Origin: Mycobacterium palustre
GTDB lineage: Bacteria > Actinomycetota > Actinomycetes > Mycobacteriales > Mycobacteriaceae
DNA: 64,000 nucleotides
Direction of reading: 5' to 3'
Assembly (NCBI RefSeq): GCF_002101785.1
Contig: NZ_LQPJ01000091.1
Coordinates: 23,615-87,614, forward strand
Each line of letters opens with the position of its first letter. The stretch's first letter is position 1. The notes beneath the pieces were generated by a model. It saw only the letters and a list, made by a program, of their open reading frames with translations. It was not told the DNA's origin and searched no databases. The position numbers were made by a program, and so were the translations under genes. Below are positions 53,208 through 62,821 of the stretch, one piece after another.

Positions 53208-54407
53208 GTGAACGGGGTCGAAAAGGCCGTCGGCGGCGATAGCGGTTGCTTCTTCCACCGCCGAACGCTGTTGAAATTGCCGTTGGTGCTGGCGGGCGCC
53301 GCCGCCCTGGCCCGGGCGCCCCGCGCCGCCGCGCAACCGAGGCCCGGCGCGGGTCCGTGGTCGCCCGACCGCGCCGACCGCTGGTACCGGGCGCAGGGGT
53401 GGCTGGTCGGCGCCAACTACGTCACGTCGACGGCCATCAACCAGCTGGAGATGTTCCAGGCCGACACCTTCCACCCGCTGCGCATCCACGTCGAGCTGGG
53501 CTGGGCCCAGTCGGCCGGGCTCAACACCGTGCGGGTGTTCCTGCACGACCAGCTCTGGGCGCAGGACTACCGGGGGTTCCAGGCGCGCCTCGCGCAGTTC
53601 GTCGCCATCGCGGCCGACCACAACATCAAGCCGCTCTTCGTGTTGTTCGACTCCTGCTGGGACCCGCTCCCGAAGGCCGGTCCGCAGCGCGCGCCGACGC
53701 CCGGCGTGCACAACTCCGGGTGGGTGCAAGGTCCGGGCGCCGAACGCCTCGACGACCGCGGCTACCTCGGCACGCTGCGCGACTATGTCACGGGGGTGAT
53801 CACCCAATTCCGCAACGACGACCGCGTTTTGGGTTGGGACGTGTGGAACGAGCCCGACAATCCGTCGCGCCACTATGCGTCCGTCGAGCGGGCGGACAAG
53901 CAGCAGCTGGTCGCCGACCTGCTGCCCCAGGTGTTCGCCTGGGCGCGCGCGGTCGATCCGGCCCAACCGCTGACGAGCGCGGTCTGGCAGGGCGAGTGGG
54001 ACACCGGCAGCACCGACGTCATCAGCGGCATTCAGCTCGACAACTCCGACGTGATCACCTTTCACTCCTACGGCGAGCCCGCCGACTTCGAGAGGCGCAT
54101 CGACGCGCTGGCCCCGCTGGACCGACCGATCCTGTGCACGGAGTACCTCGCTCGGCCCCTGGGCAGCACCGTCGCCGACATCTTGCCGATTGCCAAGCGG
54201 CGCAAGGTCGGTGCGCTCAATTGGGGACTCGTCGCGGGCAAGACCCAGACCTACTTTCCGTGGGACTCGTGGGAGCATCCGTACCCGTCGATTCCGGACG
54301 TCTGGTTCCACGACCTGCTGCAGTCCGACGGGAGGCCGTTTCGGGACGACGAGATCCAGACGGTGCGTCAGCTGACCGGCGGTGCGATGCATCTCGGGCC
54401 TCAGTAA
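53208..54407 (+). CDS. Tat-exported glycoside hydrolase (GH5-like, clan A)
   Basis: 399 aa. Twin-arginine signal: FFHRRTLLKLPLVLAGAAAL at 16-35, with cleavage likely near ARAPRAAAQ (about 43). TIM-barrel enzyme with acid/base Glu215 in WDVWNEPDN and a candidate nucleophile Glu312 in ILCTEYLAR; LNTVRVFLHDQLW near 105 and LFVLFDSCWDP near 143 fit the GH5/mannanase-like strands. GTG 53208 chosen as the nearest start before the signal. Substrate unknown. An exported beta-glycanase between panB and the Rv2226-like gene is unusual for a slow-growing mycobacterium. Confidence 0.8.
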   Translation: MNGVEKAVGGDSGCFFHRRTLLKLPLVLAGAAALARAPRAAAQPRPGAGPWSPDRADRWYRAQGWLVGANYVTSTAINQLEMFQADTFHPLRIHVELGWAQSAGLNTVRVFLHDQLWAQDYRGFQARLAQFVAIAADHNIKPLFVLFDSCWDPLPKAGPQRAPTPGVHNSGWVQGPGAERLDDRGYLGTLRDYVTGVITQFRNDDRVLGWDVWNEPDNPSRHYASVERADKQQLVADLLPQVFAWARAVDPAQPLTSAVWQGEWDTGSTDVISGIQLDNSDVITFHSYGEPADFERRIDALAPLDRPILCTEYLARPLGSTVADILPIAKRRKVGALNWGLVAGKTQTYFPWDSWEHPYPSIPDVWFHDLLQSDGRPFRDDEIQTVRQLTGGAMHLGPQ

Positions 54408-54492
54408 GCGCGCAACCTCGGTATGGGAACCTATGGGTTGCCATCCCGACCTTGACACCGCGGCGACCGCCGCCGCCGCAACGGAGCCGAAA

Positions 54493-56001
54493 ATGCCTGC
54501 AAAAGCGCCGGAAACCTCGCGTCATCTGGAGGTGGAGCGCAAGTTCGACGTCGTCGATTCCACGGTGTCGCCGTCGTTCGAAGGCATCGCCGCGGTCGCC
54601 CGCGTCGACAAGTCACCGATCCAGTCGCTGGACGCCACCTACTTCGACACCCCGGCGCAGGACCTGGCACGCAACAAGATCACACTGCGGCGCCGCACCG
54701 GCGGCTCCGACGCCGGCTGGCATTTGAAGCTGCCGGCCGGGCCCGAGGCCCGCACCGAGGTCCGCGCCCCGCTGGACGCGTCGGAACCCGACACCGTGCC
54801 AACCGAATTGCGCGACATCGTGCTGGCGATCGTCCGCGACCGCCCGCTGCAACCCGTGGCCCGCATCAGCACCGAACGCGAGACCCAGGTGCTCTACGGC
54901 GCCGACGGCGTCGAGCTCGCGGAGTTCAGCAACGACCACGTCACCGCCTGGGCGGCCGGCGGCTCCGACGGCACCGACGCCCCGCCCGCCCCGCAGGAGT
55001 GGCGCGAGTGGGAACTCGAGCTCGCCGAGACCAACGGGGCGCCCAACACCGAGCTGTTGAGCCGGCTCAGCAATCGGCTGCTCGACGCCGGAGCGGCGCC
55101 CGCCGGGCACGGGTCGAAGCTGGCACGCGTCCTCGGCGCGACGGCGCGCCCCGACGGGGCGGTACCCGCCGACCCGGTCCACCGCGTGGTGGCCGAGCAA
55201 ATCGACGAGCTGCTGGCGTGGGACCGGGCCGTGCGGGCCGACGCCGACGACGCCGTGCACCAGATGCGCGTGACCATCCGCAAGCTGCGCAGCCTGCTGG
55301 CCGACTCCCAGGACTCGCTGGGATCATCGAACACCGCCTGGATCCTCGACGAGCTGCGCGAGCTCGGCAACGTGCTGGGCGCGGCCCGCGACGCCGAGGT
55401 GCTCGCCGAGCGCTACGAGAAGGCGCTGGACAGGCTGCCGGCCGAGCTGGTGCGGGGCCGCATCCGGGAGCGCCTCGTCGAGGGCGCGCGTCGGCGCTAC
55501 CAGACCGGGCTGCGGCGCTCGCTGATCGCGATGCGCTCCGAGCGCTATTTCCGGTTGCTCGACGCCCTCGACGCGCTCGTGACCGAGGCGCCCGCCGCCG
55601 TATCCGGCGACGACCAGCCCCCGGTGACCATCGATGCCGCCTACAAGAAGGTGCGCAAGGCCGCCAAGGCCGCCGCCCGGATCGATCCGGCACACGAGCA
55701 CGAGCACGACGAGGCGCTGCACCGAATCCGCAAGCGCGCCAAGCGGCTTCGCTACACCGCGGCGGCCACCGGCGCTGACCAGGTATCCGAGCAGGCCAAG
55801 GCCATCCAGGCGCTGCTGGGCGATCACCAGGACAGCGTGGTCAGCCGCGAGCACCTCAGCCGTCAGGCGCAGGCCGCGCACACCGCCGGCGAGGACACCT
55901 TCACTTACGGCCTGCTGTACCAGCAGGAGGCCGACCTGGCCGAGCGGTGCCGCCAGCAGCTCGACGCCGCGCTGCGCAAGCTGGCCAAGTCGGTGCGCTA
56001 A
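54493..56001 (+). CDS. CYTH-CHAD domain protein, Rv2226-like
   Basis: 502 aa (513 in M. tuberculosis). The N-terminal CYTH domain (about 1-205) has the signature LEVERKFDV at 11-19 with alternating Glu/Lys strands (LDATYFDTPAQDLARN, ITLRRRTGG), a tunnel that binds triphosphate. The C-terminal CHAD helical domain (about 225-500) has DAVHQMRVTIRKLRSLL near 253 and DEALHRIRKRAKRLRYT near 408, whose conserved His and basic residues bind polyphosphate. ATG 54493 with GGAG 6 nt upstream. Likely acts in polyphosphate handling. Converges on rnpB. Confidence 0.9.
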   Translation: MPAKAPETSRHLEVERKFDVVDSTVSPSFEGIAAVARVDKSPIQSLDATYFDTPAQDLARNKITLRRRTGGSDAGWHLKLPAGPEARTEVRAPLDASEPDTVPTELRDIVLAIVRDRPLQPVARISTERETQVLYGADGVELAEFSNDHVTAWAAGGSDGTDAPPAPQEWREWELELAETNGAPNTELLSRLSNRLLDAGAAPAGHGSKLARVLGATARPDGAVPADPVHRVVAEQIDELLAWDRAVRADADDAVHQMRVTIRKLRSLLADSQDSLGSSNTAWILDELRELGNVLGAARDAEVLAERYEKALDRLPAELVRGRIRERLVEGARRRYQTGLRRSLIAMRSERYFRLLDALDALVTEAPAAVSGDDQPPVTIDAAYKKVRKAAKAAARIDPAHEHEHDEALHRIRKRAKRLRYTAAATGADQVSEQAKAIQALLGDHQDSVVSREHLSRQAQAAHTAGEDTFTYGLLYQQEADLAERCRQQLDAALRKLAKSVR

Positions 56002-56023
56002 GCGTCGTTAACCGCTAAGCGGG

Positions 56024-56430
<407 letters not shown>

Positions 56431-56436
56431 AGCAAC

Positions 56437-56465
56437 ACGGTACTCGCTGCGCAACGCCCTGACCA
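56437..56465 (-). promoter_or_regulatory. rnpB promoter
   Basis: Minus strand: TGGTCA (56465-56460), a 17-bp spacer, and TACCGT (56442-56437) ending 6 bp before the predicted RNA 5' end at 56430. The spacing agrees with the P1-derived start, although the -35 matches TTGACA at only four of six positions. Confidence 0.5.
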
Positions 56466-56487
56466 GCGACGGCGCCGGGACGCGCCA

Positions 56488-56516
56488 TTGCCCAATCTTT
56501 CACATCATTGCTAAAT
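56488..56516 (+). promoter_or_regulatory. Putative promoter of the P450-ferredoxin operon
   Basis: TTGCCC (56488-56493), 17 bp, CTAAAT (56511-56516) in an AT-rich island, 26 bp before the P450 ATG. Divergent from the rnpB promoter; the two -35 regions are only about 22 bp apart. Confidence 0.35.
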
Positions 56517-56542
56517 AAGCGTGTTGGTGCCAGGCTGACCGC

Positions 56543-57712
56543 ATGACAGATACCGAAGGGTTTGTCGATCAGTCGATGACGGGTCTCGCGGAGCCGCAGC
56601 CGATGTACAAGGCGTTGCGCGAAACGAGCCCCGTGTTCCGGTCGCCGCAGGCGGTCGTCCTCAGCCGCCTCGCCGACATCGAGATGGCCCTCAAGCACAC
56701 CGAGTTGTTCTCGTCGAACATGGACGCCGTCGACCTCGGCAACATCCGGCCGATGATCCCGCTGCAAATCGACCCGCCCGAGCACGCCAAGTATCGGCGC
56801 ATCCTCGATCCGCTGTTCACCCCGCGCGAGATGGCCCGCCGCGAGCCGGGTGTCACCGAGCTCGTCAACGAGATGATCGACCGCTTCGCCGATCGCGGCG
56901 AGTGCGACTTCCACGCCGAGTTCGCGGTGCCACTCCCCTGCACGGTTTTCCTGCAGCTGCTCGGCCTGCCGCTCGACGACCTCGACCAGTTCCTGGAGTG
57001 GAAGGACCGCGTCATCCGGCCGGAGGGCGAAGCGGGGTTCGACCGCCGCCACGAGACCGGCGCTCCCACCGCGCAAAAGATCTACGACTACTTCGACCGC
57101 GCCATCGACGACCACATCGCCCACCCGCGCGACGACGTGCTGTCGGCGATGATCGCGGCGACCATCGAGGGCCGGCCCCTGTCGCGGGAGGAGCTGCTCG
57201 ACATCTGCTTTTTGTTCCTGATCGCGGGGCTGGACACGGTGACGGACTCGCTGGACTGCTTTTTCGTCTACCTGGCCCGGCACCCCGAGCACCGCCGCCA
57301 GCTCGTCGAGCAGCCCGACATCCTGCCGAGCGCCATCGAGGAGTTGTTGCGTTGGGAGACACCGGTTCCCGGCGTGGCCCGCGTCGCCATGCAGGACGTC
57401 GAGATCGGCGGGTGCCCGATCAGCAAGGGCGAGCGGGTCAGCCCGCTGCTCGGCGCGGCCAATACCGACCCCGCCGAGTTCCCCGACCCGGAGGTGGTCG
57501 ACTTCACCCGCAACCCCAACCGGCACCGCGCCTTCGGCGGTGGGCCGCACCGCTGCCTGGGGTCGCACCTGGCGCGCATGGAGCTGCGGGTGGCGCTGCG
57601 CGAATTCCACCGGCGCATCCCCGATTACCAGATCAAGCCCAACACCCAGCTGGCCTTCACCGCGGCGCTGCGGTCGGTGGAGTCGCTGCCGCTGGTGTTT
57701 CCGGTGCCATGA
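56543..57712 (+). CDS. Cytochrome P450
   Basis: Soluble bacterial P450, 389 aa. The haem thiolate is Cys338 in FGGGPHRCLGSHLARME; the I-helix oxygen motif is AGLDTVTDSL at 228-237; ExxR is E267-R270 (EELLR); and IDPPEHAKYRRIL near 77 is the C-helix. The substrate is unknown. Its stop overlaps the start of a ferredoxin gene (ATGA), its likely redox partner. ADH and ALDH genes next to it suggest that a hydroxylated product is oxidised to aldehyde and acid (inference). Confidence 0.93.
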   Translation: MTDTEGFVDQSMTGLAEPQPMYKALRETSPVFRSPQAVVLSRLADIEMALKHTELFSSNMDAVDLGNIRPMIPLQIDPPEHAKYRRILDPLFTPREMARREPGVTELVNEMIDRFADRGECDFHAEFAVPLPCTVFLQLLGLPLDDLDQFLEWKDRVIRPEGEAGFDRRHETGAPTAQKIYDYFDRAIDDHIAHPRDDVLSAMIAATIEGRPLSREELLDICFLFLIAGLDTVTDSLDCFFVYLARHPEHRRQLVEQPDILPSAIEELLRWETPVPGVARVAMQDVEIGGCPISKGERVSPLLGAANTDPAEFPDPEVVDFTRNPNRHRAFGGGPHRCLGSHLARMELRVALREFHRRIPDYQIKPNTQLAFTAALRSVESLPLVFPVP

Positions 57713-57903
57713 CTCGTGTTACCTTCGACGCCGACCGCTGCACCGGGCACGGCCGCTGCTACACCCTGGCCCCCGACGTCTTCGACGCCGACGAGGTCGG
57801 CCACTGCGTCGTGCTGGTCGAGGAAGTCTCGGGGGCACTCGAGGCGCAGGCCGTGACCGGCGAGCAGAACTGCCCCGAGCAGGCGATCACGCTGTCCCGC
57901 TGA
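57709..57903 (+). CDS. [3Fe-4S] ferredoxin, P450 partner
   Basis: 64 aa. Cluster ligands: C11 and C17 in RCTGHGRCYTLAP, and C55 in NCPEQAI. The position of the usual second cysteine of a 4Fe-4S motif is His14, the pattern of P450-associated 3Fe-4S ferredoxins in mycobacteria. Overlaps the P450 stop. A ferredoxin reductase must come from elsewhere. Ends 3 bp from the convergent ADH stop. Confidence 0.92.
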   Translation: MTRVTFDADRCTGHGRCYTLAPDVFDADEVGHCVVLVEEVSGALEAQAVTGEQNCPEQAITLSR

Positions 57904-57906
57904 GCT

Positions 57907-58989
57907 TTACGCGAAGCACACCACGCTGCGCGCCCCGCGACCGGCCGTCATGTCGGCGAACGCCGCCTCGACGTCGTCGATGCCGATCCGGCGCGTCACC
58001 AGCGCCTCGAGGTCCAACCGTCCGCGTATGGCGAGCTCGGCGAGCACCGGGATGTCGCGCGCGGGGTCGCTGGCGCCGTAGACGCTGCCCTGGATGGTCT
58101 TGCCGTCGGCCATCAGCGACAGCGCGGGGAACGTCACCTCGTCGGCGATGCCGGCGGCGCCGACCAGCGTGACCCTGCCGCCGCGGCGGGTGGCCTCGTA
58201 GGCCGCGCGCATCGTGGCCGGCTTGCCCACCACCTCGATGCCGTGATCCACGCCGGCGCCCCCGGTGAGGTCGCGGACCGCGGCGGCGACGTCGGCCTCG
58301 CCGGCGTCGACGGTGTCGGTGGCGCCGTTGGCCGTCGCGGCCCGAAGCTGGCCGGCCACCCGGTCGGCGGCGATGATCCGCGCCGCACCGGCCAGCCGGG
58401 CACCCTGGATAGCGGCCAATCCCACACCGCCGCAACCGATTACGAGCACACTCTCGCCGGGGCGAACGGCGGCGGTGCGCATCACCGCGCCGACCCCGGT
58501 GGTCACGCCGCAGCCCAGCAGCGCGGCCAGGTCGAGCGGCAACGACTCGTCCACCCGGACCACCGCAGCCGCCGGCAGCAGGGTCTCCTCGGCCAGCGAC
58601 CCGACGCCCATGCCCGGCCAGACCGGGCCCGCGGCGCTGTCGGCGTACGGGGCGCCGTAGGCGTGGTCGTAGCCGTGCACGCACAGCTGGGCCTCGCCGC
58701 GCAGGCAGGGCGGGCACGCTCGGCAGGGCACGTTCCAGGTGAGCACGACGTGGTCGCCGGGGGCGACGGTGGTGACATCGCCGCCCACCTCGGCGACGAC
58801 GCCGGCGCCCTCGTGGCCGAGCGTGGACGGCAACAGCGTCGGTATGGATCCGTCGCGCAGCGACAGGTCGCTGTGGCAGACGCCGCTGGCGCGCAGGCGC
58901 ACCCGCACCTCGTGCTTGCCGAGCGGGCGCAGCGCGAGTTCCTCCACCGCGGTGGGCCGGCCGACCTCGCGCAGCACGACCGCCTTCAT
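57907..58989 (-). CDS. Zinc-dependent alcohol dehydrogenase (MDR family)
   Basis: 360 aa. Catalytic zinc residues Cys38 (GVCHSDLS) and the His59-Glu60 pair (GHEGAG) are present. The structural zinc cysteines are C89, C92, C95 and C103. The Rossmann motif VIGCGGVGLAAIQGAR lies near 180. NAD(P)- or mycothiol-linked class III-like members look similar, so the cosubstrate is open. ATG 58989 chosen as the start of similarity (an open frame runs 7 codons further). Convergent with the P450-ferredoxin pair and divergent from the ALDH gene. Confidence 0.9.
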   Translation of the reverse strand: MKAVVLREVGRPTAVEELALRPLGKHEVRVRLRASGVCHSDLSLRDGSIPTLLPSTLGHEGAGVVAEVGGDVTTVAPGDHVVLTWNVPCRACPPCLRGEAQLCVHGYDHAYGAPYADSAAGPVWPGMGVGSLAEETLLPAAAVVRVDESLPLDLAALLGCGVTTGVGAVMRTAAVRPGESVLVIGCGGVGLAAIQGARLAGAARIIAADRVAGQLRAATANGATDTVDAGEADVAAAVRDLTGGAGVDHGIEVVGKPATMRAAYEATRRGGRVTLVGAAGIADEVTFPALSLMADGKTIQGSVYGASDPARDIPVLAELAIRGRLDLEALVTRRIGIDDVEAAFADMTAGRGARSVVCFA

Positions 58990-59064
58990 GAGATCCGCAC
59001 TGTGATGCACGCCATATCGACTTACGATGGGCGGGGCAACCGCAAGCGGTCAAGGGAGACGGGC

Positions 59065-60564
59065 ATGACGGGATCGCCGACGACCACGCGCGACAGCACG
59101 ACCGCCGGCGACGAGGCGGTCCTGACCATCGCCGGAACGCCGCAGCCCGGCGCGGCCGGGACCTACCCCGTGCGCAACCCGGCCAGGCCCGCCGAGGTCG
59201 TCGGGCATGCGCCCGCCGCCGACCTTGCCCAGCTCGACGCCGCGGTGTCGGCGGCGTGGCGGGCGGGGCCGCAATGGCGCGCCCTCGGCGTCGCCGAACG
59301 CGTCTGCGCCGTCGCCGCCGCCGCCACCGCGGCGGGCGAGCGGCTCGCCGCCCACGACGGCGCCCGGCTGTACACCCGCGAGCACGGAAAGGTGCTGAGC
59401 GAGGCCAACTTCGAGATCAGCACCGGCCCGGGCCTGGCCGCGCTGATCGGATCGATGGCCGAGGCGGCGCTGGCGCCCGAGCAGGTCGACCCCGGCGCGA
59501 CATACCCACGGCTGCACCGGGAACCGTTCGGCGTGGCCGCGCTCGTGCTGCCGTTCAACTGGCCGCTCGCGCTGACCATGACCAAGCTGGCGTCCGCCCT
59601 GACGGCCGGCAACACCGCCGTGGTCAAGGTCCCGCCGACCTGCCCCCTGGCCGCGCTGCAACTGGCCGGGGCCCTGGCCGCCGCGCTGCCGCCGGGCGTG
59701 GTGAACGTGCTTTCCGGGCCGGGCAGCGAGCTGGCCCGGGCCCTGGTCGCCCATCCCGGCATCGACCTGATCTCGCTGACCGGCGGCGTCGCCACCGGCC
59801 GGGCGGTGATGGCCGCGGCGGCGGCGCACCTCACCCCGGTGCTGCTCGAGCTCGGCGGCAACGACGCGGCGATCATCGCCCCCGACGTCGGGATCACCGA
59901 CGAGCTGGTGGAGCGGCTGGTGACGGCAACCTACACCACCGGCGGCCAGGTGTGCATGGCGATCAAGCGGCTGTATGCGCCCGCGGCGCGGGTGGACGAG
60001 CTGGCCGAGGCGCTGCTGGCGCGCTGCGCGCGGGAGGTGGTCGGCGACGGCCTGGCCGAGGACACCACGCTGGGCCCGCTGCACACCGCCGCCGGGCGCG
60101 ACCGGGTCGCCAAGCTGGTCGCCGACGCCTCCGCTCGCGGCGCGGCCGTGCGCACCGCGGGGCGGATCCGCGACGCCGACGCCGACTCCGGCGGCTACTT
60201 CGCGCTGCCGACCGTGGTCACCGCTGCCGCCCCGGACTCGCCGCTGGCCACCGAGGAGCAATTCGGTCCGGTGCTGCCGATCTTCGGTTACGACGACATC
60301 GACGAGGCGGTGACGGCGGCCAACGCGACGGAATTCGGGCTGACGGCGTCGGTGTGGACGGGTGACGACGCGCTGGCCGACCGGATCACCCCGCGGCTGG
60401 AAGCGGGCACCGTCAGCGTCAACTGCCACGGCCTGGCCGCGCAGGATCCGCGCCTGCCGTTCGGGGGCTGCGGCCAGTCGGGCATCGGGCGCGAACTGGG
60501 CCTCGACGGGATCCGGGCGTTCACCCAGCCCCGGACCTTCGTCCGGCACCCGGTCCCGCGCTAA
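59065..60564 (+). CDS. Aldehyde dehydrogenase
   Basis: NAD(P)-dependent oxidation of an aldehyde to an acid; 499 aa. Catalytic Asn165 (PFNWP), Glu262 (ELGGNDAAI) and Cys297 (GGQVCMAIKR) are all present, and EEQFGPVLPIFGYDD near 395 and NCHGLAAQDPRLPFGG near 453 are typical. The N-terminal 30 residues are Thr-rich and probably not folded. ATG 59065 with GGGAG upstream. With the ADH across a 75-bp divergent gap and the P450 pair, it fits a short oxidative pathway. Confidence 0.92.
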   Translation: MTGSPTTTRDSTTAGDEAVLTIAGTPQPGAAGTYPVRNPARPAEVVGHAPAADLAQLDAAVSAAWRAGPQWRALGVAERVCAVAAAATAAGERLAAHDGARLYTREHGKVLSEANFEISTGPGLAALIGSMAEAALAPEQVDPGATYPRLHREPFGVAALVLPFNWPLALTMTKLASALTAGNTAVVKVPPTCPLAALQLAGALAAALPPGVVNVLSGPGSELARALVAHPGIDLISLTGGVATGRAVMAAAAAHLTPVLLELGGNDAAIIAPDVGITDELVERLVTATYTTGGQVCMAIKRLYAPAARVDELAEALLARCAREVVGDGLAEDTTLGPLHTAAGRDRVAKLVADASARGAAVRTAGRIRDADADSGGYFALPTVVTAAAPDSPLATEEQFGPVLPIFGYDDIDEAVTAANATEFGLTASVWTGDDALADRITPRLEAGTVSVNCHGLAAQDPRLPFGGCGQSGIGRELGLDGIRAFTQPRTFVRHPVPR

Positions 60565-60647
60565 GTGGCCCCTGCGGACAATGGTCGGACAAAGATCGAG
60601 GAAACCCGCACCGCCGAGCGGTCTTTCGGTCCCGACCGGCGGGCGGC

Positions 60648-61172
60648 CTACTGCGACGACGTCATCAGTGTGTTGCTGGGCAGCGAAGCGTCCAGCACCT
60701 TGCGCGCGGTCTCGGCACCGGCGATCGGGAGGCCGTCGGGATCGAGCAGACCGAGTTGGACGAGCACGCTGGCTTGGTCCCAGTAGATGTGCTCGTGCAC
60801 GAGCTTGTCGTCCTGGAACTGCACGATCGCCACGGTTGGAATCTCCACCGCGCGTCCGGTGGGCTCAATGCCGGGCAGCATGTAATCCATCCGAGTGGTG
60901 TGGGTGAAGCGGACGATGAACTCGTCGACGAGCGAGCTCTCCCCGACCGTGCGGCTGACGGGAACGAGTTCGAAGTCGGGAGGGTTCACCCCGATGAAAT
61001 GGTGCGCGTAAAAGTGCCGCAAGCTCTCGAAGCCGACGCCGCCCGTCATGGTGGGGACGTGGTTCACATATGGTTCGGCCACCATGGTGGACATGGTGGC
61101 GTCCACGTCCCGGGTTTCGAACTCATAGCGACAGTGCGCCTCCCACAGCGCGCCAAGATCGTAAGCGGCCAT
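60648..61172 (-). CDS. SnoaL-like / NTF2-fold protein
   Basis: 174 aa. Reads LWEAHCRYEFETRDVDATMS at the start (the helix common to SnoaL-like proteins), then TMTGGVGFESLRHFYAHHF near 49 and VAIVQFQDDKLVHEHIYWDQ near 123. No signal peptide. The ATG at 61172 follows AAAGGTG. It might be a cyclase/hydratase-like enzyme or a ligand-binding protein; its neighbours suggest it acts with the P450/ADH/ALDH set. Convergent with the ALDH gene. Confidence 0.82.
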   Translation of the reverse strand: MAAYDLGALWEAHCRYEFETRDVDATMSTMVAEPYVNHVPTMTGGVGFESLRHFYAHHFIGVNPPDFELVPVSRTVGESSLVDEFIVRFTHTTRMDYMLPGIEPTGRAVEIPTVAIVQFQDDKLVHEHIYWDQASVLVQLGLLDPDGLPIAGAETARKVLDASLPSNTLMTSSQ

Positions 61173-61275
61173 TGCGAGCACCTTTCTACGGGAGTTTCCA
61201 GCCTTCGGTTCGCCTGCACGGCAAGGCGTTTCCTGTCCCTGATGCGTATGCGGGCATCGCGAGTACAGTAGTTCG

Positions 61276-62811
61276 ATGAGTGCCGCGCCGTCGAATGAGC
61301 GGATGATCGCCGGCGTCGCCGCGGCGTCCGTCTCGCTCGGCGTGGCCGAGCTGGTGGGCATCCCGTTCGACGCGCGCGCCAATGCGCGCACCGCGGTCTC
61401 CACCGTGATCGTCGACCTGACACCGGGGCCCATCAAGGAGTGGGCGATTCAGACGCTGGGCTCCTTGGACAAACCCTTCCTCGCGGTCGTCCTGCTCGTG
61501 GTCATCGCCACCATCGCCGCCATCGCCGGGACCCTGGAAAGCCGGGGCCGCCCGCTGGGCAGCGCGGTGATCGCCACGGCCGGCGTCGTCGGATGCCTCG
61601 CAGTGCTCTCACGGCCGGACGCGACCGCACTCGACACGATCCCCACGCTCGCGGGCGCGGCCTGCGGCGTCGCGGCCCTGCGCTTGCTGACCCGTCGGTC
61701 GTGGACCGGCGAGGAAAACGCGGGAGCCGACGGCGACGAGCCGGACGGCCTCCGGCGCGGGTTGCTCGGCTACGGATTGCTCGCATTCGGGGTGGTAAGC
61801 GGCGCGGCGGGTGCGGTGATCGCGCGATCGGTCCACTCGGTGGCCGCCGACCGCATCACCTTCGCGCTGCCCCGGCGTCGCACGCCCGCGCCACCGATAC
61901 CGGCGGATGTGCAACCGAACGGCGTTGCGCTACCGAGCTTTATCACCCCCAGCGCCGACTTCTACCGGGTGGATACCGCACTGGTGGTTCCCCAACTCAG
62001 CCGCGGCGACTGGCGGCTGCGCATTCACGGCATGGTGGACCACGAAGCCACCTACAGCTTCGACGACCTCGCCCGCTTCGACGCCGTCGAAACGGTGACC
62101 ACGTTGACCTGTGTGTCGAATCCCGTTGGCGGCGATCTGATTTCGACCGGCGTCTGGACGGGCTACCGGGTGGCCGATCTGTTGGCGGCGGCCGGGGTGC
62201 ACCCGGATGCCGACATGGTGCTATCGACGTCGATCGACGGGTTCACCGCCGGCACGCCGGTGCGGGCGGTCACCGACGGCCGCGCCGCGCTCCTGGCCGT
62301 CGGCCTCAACGATCAGCCGTTGCCGATCGAGCACGGCTACCCGGCGCGCCTGGTGGTGCCCGGGCTTTACGGGTACGTGTCGGCCACCAAATGGGTCGTC
62401 GACATCGAGCTGACCCGCTTCGACCGAGCGCAGGCCTACTGGACTCGCCAGGGCTGGGCGGCGCGCGCGCCCGTCAAGACACAGTCGCGGATCGACGTTC
62501 CGAAGGGCGGCCAGCGAGTGCCGATCGGCCCCGTGGTGTTCGGCGGTGTCGCCTGGGCACAGAATCGCGGCGTCCGCGCGGTGGAGGTCCGCATCGACGA
62601 CGGCGGCTGGCAGCCCGCGCGGCAAGGCGCGAGCTATTCCAACGACACCTGGCGGTTGTGGAGCTTTCCGTGGCAGGCGAAAACCCCCGGGAAACACACC
62701 ATCACGGTGCGCGCCACCGACAACACCGGAGCCGTCCAGACCGCGGATCGGGTCGGTACCGTCCCGGACGGCGCCACCGGCTGGCACGCGGTGGACTTCA
62801 CCGTCGAATAG
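61276..62811 (+). CDS. Membrane-anchored molybdopterin-dependent oxidoreductase (sulfite oxidase fold)
   Basis: 511 aa, resembling M. tuberculosis Rv0218. Three or four N-terminal helices (about 65-85, 95-112, 118-135 and 163-185). The sulfite-oxidase-type domain (about 225-395) has the Mo-ligand Cys279 in TLTCVSNPVGGDLI and HGYPARLVVPGLYGYVSATKW. A C-terminal Ig-like dimerisation domain (about 415-511) has VRAVEVRIDDGGWQPA. No Cys-type haem motif. Likely an extracytoplasmic oxidoreductase using a quinone or unknown acceptor. ATG start. Confidence 0.87.
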   Translation: MSAAPSNERMIAGVAAASVSLGVAELVGIPFDARANARTAVSTVIVDLTPGPIKEWAIQTLGSLDKPFLAVVLLVVIATIAAIAGTLESRGRPLGSAVIATAGVVGCLAVLSRPDATALDTIPTLAGAACGVAALRLLTRRSWTGEENAGADGDEPDGLRRGLLGYGLLAFGVVSGAAGAVIARSVHSVAADRITFALPRRRTPAPPIPADVQPNGVALPSFITPSADFYRVDTALVVPQLSRGDWRLRIHGMVDHEATYSFDDLARFDAVETVTTLTCVSNPVGGDLISTGVWTGYRVADLLAAAGVHPDADMVLSTSIDGFTAGTPVRAVTDGRAALLAVGLNDQPLPIEHGYPARLVVPGLYGYVSATKWVVDIELTRFDRAQAYWTRQGWAARAPVKTQSRIDVPKGGQRVPIGPVVFGGVAWAQNRGVRAVEVRIDDGGWQPARQGASYSNDTWRLWSFPWQAKTPGKHTITVRATDNTGAVQTADRVGTVPDGATGWHAVDFTVE

Positions 62812-62821
62812 GCGTGAAGCG

